A stretch of DNA of 39,882 bases. Source: CAZNVG01 sp964576475. GTDB lineage: Bacteria; Patescibacteriota; Saccharimonadia; Saccharimonadales; CAZNVG01. The stretch spans positions 1-39,882 of the forward strand of contig CAZNVG010000008.1 in NCBI GenBank assembly GCA_964576475.1, read 5' to 3'. This document shows positions 8,289 through 15,656 of the stretch, one piece after another. The notes beneath the pieces were generated by a model. That model was not told the origin of the DNA. It made no database searches and saw only the letters and a program-made list of their open reading frames with translations. Each line of letters opens with the position of its first letter. The first letter of the stretch is position 1. A program made the translations under genes and the position numbers.

Positions 8289-8509
8289 ACAAAGGGTCTC
8301 AATTCTTTGAAAACGGAAGTTTATAAAATGGCAGGATCGGTAGGGACGTGCGATTTTCGCAGTGAGTATACCGCCTGAGATGTAATCAATAGGCTTGTGA
8401 GTGGAAATCTGGAGATACCCCCAAAAGTACGCACATAGCTACCTATGGTTATATACCCTACTCTCTATGCGCGCAATGGTAATTATTACGCTTGTTTGTG
8501 AGCGGGATA
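8289..8509. other. Intergenic region without a recognised gene
   Basis: With the promoter and leader that follow, this makes a 311-base stretch before the GC-rich gene. I see no ORF with a ribosome site, no terminator and no clear repeat here, apart from a weak CAAAG/CTTTG inverted pair near 8290-8310. Confidence 0.4.
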
Positions 8510-8538
8510 TTGCTTTTTCTGAGATTTTATGGTATTAT
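8510..8538 (+). promoter_or_regulatory. Sigma-70 promoter of GC-rich orphan gene A
   Basis: TTGCTT (8510-8515), a 17-base spacer and TATTAT (8533-8538). The spacer contains AGATTTTATG, identical to the spacer of the promoter at 28267-28295. Confidence 0.75.
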
Positions 8539-8546
8539 ACTATCAC

Positions 8547-8577
8547 GAATCACCCGATTCACGCTAGGTAATCCTAG
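8547..8577 (+). promoter_or_regulatory. Two small hairpins in the 5' leader of orphan gene A
   Basis: GAATC-ACCC-GATTC (8547-8560) and CTAGG-TAAT-CCTAG (8564-8577) are perfect 5-bp stems with 4-base loops. They sit near the 5' end of the transcript and ahead of the AAGGAG ribosome site. They may stabilise the mRNA or control translation. Confidence 0.5.
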
Positions 8578-8599
8578 GCACCTTCACAAGGAGTGTTAC

Positions 8600-9100
8600 A
8601 TGACGGCAGTACCAGTTCTGACCCCCGCATTCGATGAGGGGATCGCTACCTACGCTCTCGCCCTCGCACGACCCAGCATCGAGCTGGCAATGCTCGGAGG
8701 CGCGGCCAAGCGCAACGATCTGTTCATCACGATCTCGCGGCTCGAGAAGCTCGGTGAGTTCACCCATCTCGCCTGCGACAGCTACGGCGACCGCTCGGAG
8801 TGGGAGTACCCGTACGAGAACATCGCCGGAGCCAAGCACGACATGACCGTCCGCACCGGGCTGTCATCACGCGAGGTGCAGTTGCTCCACCCGGAGCTGA
8901 TCCGCGAGCTGGATAGCTACTACTGGGGAAGCGTCATCTTCGGCAACATCGTGGTCGCCGCTTCCGGCGTCCAGGCATGGTTCGACGAGGCCTTCGCCAC
9001 CATGACGGCCAGCTTCTGCCGCGCCCTGTGCCAGAGCAAGCTCGACGCCATCCAGCAGATGGCTCCGAACGCCAACAGCTTCCATCTGCCTCGCAGCTGA
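8600..9100 (+). CDS. GC-rich orphan gene A, unknown 166-residue protein
   Basis: I do not recognise this protein. Seen: a soluble, mixed sequence of 166 residues with no signal peptide, membrane segment or familiar motif. It contains LAMLGGAAKRNDLFITISRLEKLGEFTHLACD split around short helices and a Trp/Tyr-rich middle (SEWEYPYEN, DSYYWGSVIFGN). Its codon use is unlike all neighbours: G or C dominates third positions, and bases 8761-8820 contain 39 G/C of 60. The start at 8600 has a strong AAGGAG site seven bases upstream. It is a single-gene unit with its own consensus promoter, leader hairpins and a perfect hairpin after the stop. A recent transfer, or selection for very high expression, could explain the composition. 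It shares this architecture with the gene at 28356-28658. Confidence 0.75.
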   Translation: MTAVPVLTPAFDEGIATYALALARPSIELAMLGGAAKRNDLFITISRLEKLGEFTHLACDSYGDRSEWEYPYENIAGAKHDMTVRTGLSSREVQLLHPELIRELDSYYWGSVIFGNIVVAASGVQAWFDEAFATMTASFCRALCQSKLDAIQQMAPNANSFHLPRS

Positions 9101-9121
9101 TCGACAACGATCCACGATTGT

Positions 9122-9193
9122 TTCTAGGATCGACTACTGTCGAATAGACTTGGGAATGTCCCAAGTTGAAGCTGGCTCATGCCACTCCTAGAA
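9122..9193 (+). repeat. Nested inverted repeats after orphan gene A
   Basis: An 8-bp perfect hairpin ACTTGGGA-ATG-TCCCAAGT (9148-9166) lies inside a wider 8-bp inverted repeat TTCTAGGA (9122-9129) / TCCTAGAA (9186-9193). No T-run follows, so this is not a standard intrinsic terminator; it may be a 3' mRNA-stabilising structure. Confidence 0.6.
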
Positions 9194-9263
9194 TAGACCC
9201 CATTGCACACTAATTCGTGGCTTTTACAGCTACGGCAACCAAGTGATAGCAGTGTGGGTCTTT

Positions 9264-10832
9264 TTAATTTGTGCGGTCAACATAGAGAGGATCAAGCAAT
9301 CGCAGCTCTTCGATCTGCCTAAGGTCTTGCTCTATCTCCTCGGGCTGCACAACAAGACGATCAATAGGACTCCCCTTACAGGCCTCACCGACTTCGCTTA
9401 TTTCTTGGATAATTTTGCTGCTGAGGCGAGCCGATGGATCATGTAGCATCTGTGCTTTCGCGATCAGGACAAGCGCTCGATACCGTTTTGAGCGGGACGG
9501 AATGCTTTGCGCAACCTCATACATTGATTCAAGCGGATTATTAAACTGCGCACGGAATCGTACAAGGTCAACCTGATTATTGATAACTGTCGAAGGAGTG
9601 CGGAGTAGATACTCCTCTGTCAACAGCTCCATCTGAGCTGCAAAATGTACAAACCCTACTTCTTCGTCATCTTCGATGTGCTCATGGGCCACTGCGAGTG
9701 CAAGCGCACGCGCCTCATCCAGTGCTTCAATAGCAAAGCTCTCAACCTTTTGGTTGTAGCCGGCTTTGCGTTCCTCCGCCACCTGTTTATGTGCAACCAT
9801 CACAAGTTCAGGGCAAATCTTCTCTGCGTATAGCTCTAGCGCAGTTAAGCTTGTTGGAGTGGCTCCAATTCCGTAGCTAATAAGTGCGTTTACTGCCGAA
9901 GCCTGTTGTTTGTGACCCGGATCTAACAATGCTTGGATTAACCCGAGCTCCTTAGTTTTTGGATAATGGTACGTAGCGCCCGTCAGGCTTATCACCTCCC
10001 TCGAAGCAGTATCCATAGACAGTCCTTCTCGTTCATATCGCCTGCGCTTACTACCTAAACCTATGTCACCATTGTTCTTAAGCCGAAGTGGCATGTATAC
10101 GCCTTTCGCTATAGTGATTTTGCGTTTTTCTTCTACGGTCTTTAGCAAGAAACCTGGCACATCAAATTCTTTATCACGTTTTGTGCTCCATGAACCACGA
10201 CAGGCTTGCACGAGTTTTGCATTTTCTATTTCGCCACGGTCAAGAGATAGAATAACCGATGCACTTAATGCCGACTCGAGTTGTCGATCACCCTTTGCAT
10301 TACCATCTTGTGCGACGCGTAAGTAATACAAGTCATCTATATTGTCACTGATGTTCAGACCAAACCTAACCTCTTCCATTAGGTAACGGGCAATTAAATC
10401 AATATCTTCTGTCTCCTCGGCCTGTCGTCGCATATCTCCGAGCCAAAACAGTACTTCAGCGTTTCTCGTGTAGAATGCTTGCCTAAATAACTCTATCCTG
10501 TCCGATACTTCTGTCACTTGGCCAACATAGAATGCTAGTTGATCATGCCGACCAACGTCTGTCCTACCAGCTTGGCTCTCGCAAATACGCATTTCGTAAA
10601 TTGTCTTGTTCAGCATCAATGCGGAGCGCTTCTTAGCATTTTCAGGACTTATTGGGCCGTCTTCCGTATCAAATTGCGCTAATTTCTGTAAAAACAATGC
10701 ATTTTCATGTTCATCATATGTATTAATAGGACTTAACGCCCATTCATGTCGGGGTTTTTGGTTTTCGTGAGTCTCGAAATCATGCACCCGAGGATCTGAT
10801 TCTGGAACTTCAAAGTCATGTACAGTAGTCAT
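9264..10832 (-). CDS. Unknown 522-residue soluble helical protein
   Basis: I do not recognise this protein. Seen: the N-terminus repeats VHDFE twice within 20 residues (at about 4-8 and 16-20), followed by a long, charged and mostly helical sequence. No signal peptide or membrane segment is present. Paired-helix patterns (for example NAEVLFWLGDMRRQAEE and SKRYRALVLIAKAQMLHDPS) look like TPR-type repeats but are too divergent to assign. It stands alone, between the GC-rich orphan gene and the khpA terminator, with a TATAAT box seven bases before its ATG. A scaffold or regulatory role is possible, but nothing in the sequence proves it. Confidence 0.75.
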   Translation of the reverse strand: MTTVHDFEVPESDPRVHDFETHENQKPRHEWALSPINTYDEHENALFLQKLAQFDTEDGPISPENAKKRSALMLNKTIYEMRICESQAGRTDVGRHDQLAFYVGQVTEVSDRIELFRQAFYTRNAEVLFWLGDMRRQAEETEDIDLIARYLMEEVRFGLNISDNIDDLYYLRVAQDGNAKGDRQLESALSASVILSLDRGEIENAKLVQACRGSWSTKRDKEFDVPGFLLKTVEEKRKITIAKGVYMPLRLKNNGDIGLGSKRRRYEREGLSMDTASREVISLTGATYHYPKTKELGLIQALLDPGHKQQASAVNALISYGIGATPTSLTALELYAEKICPELVMVAHKQVAEERKAGYNQKVESFAIEALDEARALALAVAHEHIEDDEEVGFVHFAAQMELLTEEYLLRTPSTVINNQVDLVRFRAQFNNPLESMYEVAQSIPSRSKRYRALVLIAKAQMLHDPSARLSSKIIQEISEVGEACKGSPIDRLVVQPEEIEQDLRQIEELRLLDPLYVDRTN

Positions 10833-10839
10833 AATACAT

Positions 10840-10845
10840 ATTATA
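10840..10845 (-). promoter_or_regulatory. -10 box of the 522-residue gene (leaderless type)
   Basis: TATAAT on the minus strand lies seven bases upstream of the ATG at 10832; no ribosome site fits in the gap. Confidence 0.55.
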
Positions 10846-10891
10846 CAACTATTCTCAGTATATTACTAGTCTTTCAAAGATTTTGGTAAAC

Positions 10892-10925
10892 AAAAAGACC
10901 CTCGCGCTAGGCTAGGGTCGTTTTG
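10892..10925 (-). terminator. Terminator after khpA
   Basis: The stem GACCCT/AGGGTC (10897-10902 with 10914-10919) is followed on the minus strand by five T. It ends the khpA unit; TTTT on the other side could let it work in both directions. Confidence 0.7.
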
Positions 10926-11023
10926 TCACATAAAGCTCCCAAAGAATTTTTGGCTCGCATTGAGCTGGTTATGTTTTTGTTTTTGGTTCGGCCAAGACGC
11001 TACTGGTCATGACGTTGGATGAA

Positions 11024-11494
11024 TTATATATCTAAGTCGTCTAGTTCTTCAAGCTCTCGACGTGTTTTGTTTACAACAGAGTTGTGGTCATCTACCTCTA
11101 CCTCAGGGGTCGTTTCTTCCACAGGTGGCAGTTCTGACATTTCAGATTCTACTTTTTCTGACTGCTCGGTAACTGGTTTTTGAGCGGTTTCTTCTTGCTT
11201 CTCTTCACGTCGTGGTGCGGGCGTATCGCCTTCTTCAGTTCGTTCTGGACGATTAAGGTCGACTATTTTCAGGTTGTAGCGAGCGTCGTTCTTGGTTCCT
11301 AGCGCTCGAAGCAATGTTCGAATACTTTGTGCTGTCGTACCTCTTTTACCGATAACACGGCCTAGGTCATCTTCAGCGACAGTAAGGGTTAAGAGCACTC
11401 CTTTTTCGTCAACCGTGCGCTCGATATGCACAGCATCTGGGTCGCCAACAAGTGACTTGATAATATATTCAACAAACTGCTGGTCAATGGTCAT
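11024..11494 (-). CDS. khpA: KH-domain RNA-binding protein KhpA with acidic tail
   Basis: A protein of 156 residues. Seen: a single KH domain (about residues 1-80) with GRVIGKRGTTAQSIR, in which GKRG (49-52) is the GxxG loop that grips RNA. An acidic, Glu/Pro/Thr-rich tail of about 75 residues follows and ends LEELDDLDI. KhpA (YlqC) proteins are usually about 75-80 residues, so the tail doubles the size. The family binds RNA, often with KhpB/Jag, and affects cell division and ribosome-related processes. It is commonly next to rpsP; here rpsP is 7 kb away and also carries an acidic tail. GAGGAGG sits seven bases before the ATG. It follows nadD and the NUDT9-type gene on the same strand, 59 bases downstream. 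Confidence 0.85.
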   Translation of the reverse strand: MTIDQQFVEYIIKSLVGDPDAVHIERTVDEKGVLLTLTVAEDDLGRVIGKRGTTAQSIRTLLRALGTKNDARYNLKIVDLNRPERTEEGDTPAPRREEKQEETAQKPVTEQSEKVESEMSELPPVEETTPEVEVDDHNSVVNKTRRELEELDDLDI

Positions 11495-11553
11495 TGTGGT
11501 TCCTCCTCGGATTAACAGCTAGCTACCATTGTACGTTCTATTACCTTCAATGG

Positions 11554-12303
11554 CTAGTTTGAGAGCAAAAATGCAGCCTGTTTAAGATAGCTCGCGTGAT
11601 CATCGTGCAAGTCCTCAAGTGAAACTTCACTCAATCGCATCCATGCAGCAGAACCCGGCAGCAGATCATCTCCAGCTATGGGCTCCATTTCAGCGACATG
11701 AGTTTTGGTAGCATCAACATTGTAGACAGTTGACTCGATCCACGCATGATCGGTCATACGGGTAGAATGGCGCACAATACCGCGACAAACTATCAGTGGG
11801 GCTAATTCTTCGATGTCGTGCAGAAGATCAATGTTTATTTCTTCAAGCGTTTCTCGAACTGCTGCCTGCAGTGTGATCTCGCCTGGATCAACAAATCCGC
11901 CGATAATTGCGAGCTTCTTATTATCCCGTCTTCGCCCCAGCACCACTTCAAGCTCGTCACCGTAGCCTCTAGTAAGTATCATGTCTGCTGTTCGGTTTGG
12001 CCCCCAACGATACAGTTTGCCCCGTCCAGCAATACCAGTTCGACCCAGAGGGTTTAGGGGCCTATCGTGCAGATCTCGGCGTAGCTCACCGCCCATACTT
12101 TTGAAGGTATGTCCGGTAAACCTGAAATCTTCTAAATCAGCCTCACTGCCACTCTTCTCAAGAACATGATCTGAAACATAGTATGTCGGATCATAATCAA
12201 GCATCTCTAGCTCCCAATCTAGGAACTCATCGGGTACGACAATTCTTTGCGGGTAACCGCCGTCTACGCCGACCTGGCTTGGATTTGTAAGTAACTCACT
12301 CAT
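11554..12303 (-). CDS. NUDT9-type ADP-ribose pyrophosphatase (Nudix)
   Basis: A protein of 249 residues. Seen: GRTGIAGRGKLYRWGPN (87-103), which matches the block characteristic of human NUDT9 and the TRPM2 NUDT9-H domain (LxGRGxLxRWGPNHAAD). The Nudix box then spans about 136-158, GGFVDPGE then x7 then RETLEEINI, with all metal-binding Glu residues kept. NUDT9 enzymes cut ADP-ribose to AMP and ribose-5-phosphate. The gene overlaps nadD by four bases (ATGA), so the two are co-translated and likely share one transcript from the nadD/nadE gap. The ADP-ribosylglycohydrolase at 15653-16633 would produce its substrate. The family assignment is strong; substrate specificity is from homology only. 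Confidence 0.85.
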   Translation of the reverse strand: MSELLTNPSQVGVDGGYPQRIVVPDEFLDWELEMLDYDPTYYVSDHVLEKSGSEADLEDFRFTGHTFKSMGGELRRDLHDRPLNPLGRTGIAGRGKLYRWGPNRTADMILTRGYGDELEVVLGRRRDNKKLAIIGGFVDPGEITLQAAVRETLEEINIDLLHDIEELAPLIVCRGIVRHSTRMTDHAWIESTVYNVDATKTHVAEMEPIAGDDLLPGSAAWMRLSEVSLEDLHDDHASYLKQAAFLLSN

Positions 12304-12920
12304 TGTTTTGTCTCCTTATAGAGGTTATGGGCTGCAATAAATTGTTCGACCGTCTCTGGCACAAATCCACTGATTGATTCTCCTTGAGCGATTCTTTCAC
12401 GAACGATCGTGCTTGATAAACCATGCTGCAGTGGAATCTCAACCTTCTCATAGGTAGGCGGATACACTTCTAACTCATAGCCTTGTCGAGAAATAATTAA
12501 CCAATCAAGCGTGTCGAGCAGCCAGGCACCCTGCTCCCATTGCAGAACACTATTGATGCTGTCCACTCCTGTCGCAAGTCGAAATTCTGACACTCCTTTG
12601 CTCTGTAGGAATGTGACTGTTTGTGCAGTGTTTGATGGACGAGGTAATTGAAACTCTACGTCAGTCAGATGAACACGCGTCCAGCCTCGCTCTAGTGCCG
12701 TCAAACCCAACATTGCCATTCGTTGTTCATCGTTGCCAAGTTCTGGCTTATCGATTCTCTCGCCTGAAGGCATGACCCAGATTTGATGATCTGGATACTG
12801 CTCCAATAGTGACTCAATAGATGCTACGTGTGCCATAGTTGGCGGGTTGAAGCTGCCACCATATATAATGATTGGCATGTCAGCAATATCTGCTGGTGGG
12901 TGAGACAATATTTCTTTCAT
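12300..12920 (-). CDS. nadD: Nicotinate-mononucleotide adenylyltransferase
   Basis: A protein of 206 residues that adenylates nicotinate mononucleotide to deamido-NAD. Seen: the nucleotidyltransferase motif GGSFNPPTMAH (21-31, normally GGxFxPxHxGH with a T/H variation) and the C-terminal SSTIVRERI motif (ISSTxxR type, about 169-177), together with WVMPSGERIDKPE and ATGVDSINSVLQWE in between. It is the head of a minus-strand unit followed, with a 4-base overlap, by the NUDT9-type gene. It is divergent from nadE across a 59-base gap that carries a candidate regulator site. No good ribosome site is present; a TATGAT box 12 bases upstream suggests a very short leader. Confidence 0.9.
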   Translation of the reverse strand: MKEILSHPPADIADMPIIIYGGSFNPPTMAHVASIESLLEQYPDHQIWVMPSGERIDKPELGNDEQRMAMLGLTALERGWTRVHLTDVEFQLPRPSNTAQTVTFLQSKGVSEFRLATGVDSINSVLQWEQGAWLLDTLDWLIISRQGYELEVYPPTYEKVEIPLQHGLSSTIVRERIAQGESISGFVPETVEQFIAAHNLYKETKQ

Positions 12921-12922
12921 AC

Positions 12923-12951
12923 TTGCAACGATATCATACTTCGTGTACAGT
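12923..12951 (+). promoter_or_regulatory. Promoter of the nadE-nrtR unit
   Basis: TTGCAA (12923-12928), a 17-base spacer and TACAGT (12946-12951). The GGAG ribosome site of nadE follows about 20 bases further on. The -10 box is covered by the candidate operator at 12940-12959. Confidence 0.6.
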
Positions 12952-12959
12952 TGACAATA
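12940..12959. promoter_or_regulatory. Candidate NrtR operator in the nadD/nadE gap (third site)
   Basis: TTCGTGT-N6-GACAATA. Compared with the two sites at 16656-16675 and 16690-16709 (TTAGTGT-N6-GACACTA) it matches 12 of the 14 arm positions with the same 6-base centre. It overlaps the -10 box of nadE and lies just upstream of nadD. Confidence 0.55.
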
Positions 12960-12979
12960 TCTAAATTGGAGAAATCACC

Positions 12980-14947
12980 ATGGAACAATCACCCGCCCCT
13001 GATACTTTGCAAGAATTTGGTGTCACTCGCGTCTCTGCAATAAAGCCAGAATTGGCATTAGCAGACGTATCAACCAACGTCATTCGCATCGCTGCCGCTG
13101 CCGAGCAAGCCGACAAAGACGGCGTTGATATTGCAGTATTTCCAGAACTTAGTCTAACTGGCTACACCTCTGGCGATCTGTTTTTTGATCAACTACTACA
13201 ACGCCAAGTCACCGAAGGTCTTGCTACTCTCTGCGAGCAAACAAAGGATACTCGCGCGGTATTAGTAGTAGGCGCACCGATTGTGTCTGGTAATTCACTT
13301 TACAACTGCGCTGCTGTGCTGCAAAGCGGCAGTTTGATGGGGCTGGTGCCTAAGGTACACCTTCCAAACTACAACGAATTCTATGAAGGACGGTATTTCG
13401 CGAGTGGTGAAAACGTAGATAGAACTGTGAAGGTTGGCGACCAAACGGTGCGCATGTCTGCCCAGCAAGTATTTGAGCTTCCGGTAGGTACCCTTGGCGT
13501 AGAAATCTGCGAAGACATGTGGGTACCTGACGCGCCTAGTATAGATCTCGCGAAAAACGGAGCCACTATCATAGCGAACCTGAGCGGCAGTAACGAGGTA
13601 ATCGGCAAAAAACCATATCGGCGCAACCTCATAGCGATGCGCTCCGGTACGCTTGCTTGTGCCTATGTTTACTGTAGTGCAGGCGTTGAAGAATCTGTCG
13701 CCGATGTACTCATGGGTGGTTCTGCAGTTATCGCTGTCAATGGTGGTATTGCAGCTGAAGGTAAACGCTTTCAACGCGGTGCTACCAGCTTACTCGCCGA
13801 CGTGGATATTTCACATCTCACCCGTGATCGAGTTGAAATGACAACTTTTCGCAATGCTAAACAGCCTTTTGATACCGTGCAGATAGAGCAGCGACAGCCG
13901 GCCGCTCATAGAGAACTACTGAGAGCTCCAGCGAGAATGCCCTTTGTGCCCAGCAATCCACTAGAATACAACGAACGGTGTGAGGAAATTATAGAGATTC
14001 AAGCCCAAGCTCTCGCTACGCGCTTGCTGTCACTACCAGAATCACAACAGAAAATCATTCTTGGCCTTTCTGGTGGACTTGATTCTACGCTGGCGCTACT
14101 TGTCGCCGTGCACACTATGAAAATTCTGGGCAAACCTATGACCGACATCCACACCATCACGATGCCTGGACCTGCGAGTAGCGAACGAACACAGGACAAT
14201 GCCAGCCTCTTGGCCGAAGCGCTCGGCACAACACATAGCGTTCGACCGGTCATAGACCTGGCGCGCACTATGCTCAAAACAATTGGCCACGATGGCACTA
14301 CGCAGGATATACCGTACGAGAACTCGCAAGCACGTGCACGTGAAGATTTGCTTTTCAATTACTCCAACATGGTTGGTGGTATGGTGCTGGGAACTGGCGA
14401 CCTGAGTGAAATCGCACTTGGTTGGTGTACGTTTGGCGGCGATCAATTATCCCAGTATCACGTCAACTGCACCATCCCTAAGACACTGGTGCGCCATCTT
14501 GTACAGTGGGCGACAGAGCAAGACTTCGCAGAAGGCGGCAAATCAGTGTTGATTGATATCCTCGACACGCCAATATCTCCCGAGCTTACACTCGAGAAAG
14601 CTGGCGAAATTTCACAGAGCACCGAAGACATTCTTGGGCCATATGAACTGCACGACTTCTTCCTGTACTACTTCAATCGCTTCGGTGACGAACCAACGAA
14701 GATTGCACAGCTTGCAGACCTAGCCTTCGAAGGAGTTTATGACAAACTAGAAGTACGGCAAACACTACAGACATTTGTTCGGCGATGGTTCACCTCGCAA
14801 TGGAAACGAAATGTTTCTCCTGATGGTCCAAAGGTCGGAACGGTAGCACTTAGTCCTCGCGGCGACCTGAGAATGCCACCCGAAGTAAACTTTCGGGTGT
14901 GGCTTCGGGAGATAGAAAGTGAAGTCGAAGCACTGCTTGCGGCGTAA
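12980..14947 (+). CDS. nadE: Glutamine-dependent NAD+ synthetase
   Basis: A protein of 655 residues in two domains that makes NAD from deamido-NAD, using ammonia released from glutamine. Seen: an N-terminal nitrilase-type glutaminase (about 20-290) with the catalytic triad Glu56 (FPELSLTGY), Lys125 (VPKVHLPNYNEF) and Cys177 (GVEICEDMW). The synthetase domain follows, with the pyrophosphatase loop SGGLDS at 364-369 and later GTGDLSEIALGWCTFGGD. The length is usual for the two-domain form. GGAG lies seven to eight bases before the ATG. It heads a plus-strand unit with nrtR, whose likely start is 19 bases after the nadE stop. The final step of the pathway is therefore co-expressed with its regulator. 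Confidence 0.95.
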   Translation: MEQSPAPDTLQEFGVTRVSAIKPELALADVSTNVIRIAAAAEQADKDGVDIAVFPELSLTGYTSGDLFFDQLLQRQVTEGLATLCEQTKDTRAVLVVGAPIVSGNSLYNCAAVLQSGSLMGLVPKVHLPNYNEFYEGRYFASGENVDRTVKVGDQTVRMSAQQVFELPVGTLGVEICEDMWVPDAPSIDLAKNGATIIANLSGSNEVIGKKPYRRNLIAMRSGTLACAYVYCSAGVEESVADVLMGGSAVIAVNGGIAAEGKRFQRGATSLLADVDISHLTRDRVEMTTFRNAKQPFDTVQIEQRQPAAHRELLRAPARMPFVPSNPLEYNERCEEIIEIQAQALATRLLSLPESQQKIILGLSGGLDSTLALLVAVHTMKILGKPMTDIHTITMPGPASSERTQDNASLLAEALGTTHSVRPVIDLARTMLKTIGHDGTTQDIPYENSQARAREDLLFNYSNMVGGMVLGTGDLSEIALGWCTFGGDQLSQYHVNCTIPKTLVRHLVQWATEQDFAEGGKSVLIDILDTPISPELTLEKAGEISQSTEDILGPYELHDFFLYYFNRFGDEPTKIAQLADLAFEGVYDKLEVRQTLQTFVRRWFTSQWKRNVSPDGPKVGTVALSPRGDLRMPPEVNFRVWLREIESEVEALLAA

Positions 14948-14966
14948 AATGGAGTACAATACATTC

Positions 14967-15656
14967 ATGGAATTTACAGGAACCTATATCCCACCAACGC
15001 TCACTGTCGACTCTATAGTTTTTCGTCTAGATCCCCAAACTGGCACAAAGCTAGAAGTACTCTTAATAGAACGCAAAAACGATCCATTCAAGGGGCTACT
15101 AGCTATCCCTGGCGGTTACAACGCGGCAGGCGAAACGACCCATGAAGCCCACGACCGCATATTGCTTAAGAAGGGTGGATTACACGCTAAGGATCTTAAC
15201 TATACAGAACAGCTGTACACATTCGACACGGTCGCGCGCGATCCTCGAGGGCATGCTGTTTCTGTTGCCTATCTGAGCCTAGCGCGACAAGCAAATCCTA
15301 AAGAATCCACTACAACACAGCAGCCAAGATTCGTAGAAGTAGCCGAGCTGCCCACTATCAGCTTCGACCATGGAGATATTATTTCCTATGCGCACAACCG
15401 ACTAAAATCAAAGATCGCCTACACAAACGTCGTATTTGCACTTATTCCAGAGGAATTCACTTTGACGCAGTTACAACATGCCTACGAAGCAATTTTCGGC
15501 CGTGAACTCGATAAGCGCAATTTCCGTAAGAAGTTTCTAGCGCTTGATCTTATCGCTGAGACTGATAAGTTTCATTTAAGCGGCGCGCATCGCCCAGCTA
15601 AACTTTATAGATTCAAAAAACAGTCACTACAAACCCTCGAACGTAGTTTCGATTAA
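14967..15656 (+). CDS. nrtR: NrtR-type transcriptional regulator (degenerate Nudix domain plus winged helix)
   Basis: A protein of 229 residues. Seen: an N-terminal Nudix-like domain whose box has the frame GGYNAAGE then x7, but the catalytic REUxEE part reads RILLKKGG, so the metal-binding Glu residues are lost. The C-terminal winged-helix part has the marks of NrtR proteins (YTNVVFALIPEEFTLTQLQ, DKRNFRKKFL, SGAHRPAKLYRF). NrtR proteins repress NAD biosynthesis genes and are released by ADP-ribose; this is established for the family. Three palindromic sites in the locus fit it as the repressor. The start is placed at 14967; ATG codons at 14949 and 14919 are also in frame, and GGAG at 14950 is rather far. 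The stop overlaps the convergent arh stop by four bases. Confidence 0.88.
   Translation: MEFTGTYIPPTLTVDSIVFRLDPQTGTKLEVLLIERKNDPFKGLLAIPGGYNAAGETTHEAHDRILLKKGGLHAKDLNYTEQLYTFDTVARDPRGHAVSVAYLSLARQANPKESTTTQQPRFVEVAELPTISFDHGDIISYAHNRLKSKIAYTNVVFALIPEEFTLTQLQHAYEAIFGRELDKRNFRKKFLALDLIAETDKFHLSGAHRPAKLYRFKKQSLQTLERSFD

Noticed and set aside
8562..9115. Long open frames on the minus strand and in other frames over orphan gene A
   Set aside because: They are by-products of the high GC content; only the plus-strand frame from 8600 has a promoter and ribosome site.
12952..12957. TTGACA as the -35 box of nadE
   Set aside because: A -10 box 17 bases later would fall at the start codon; the pair TTGCAA/TACAGT just upstream fits better.
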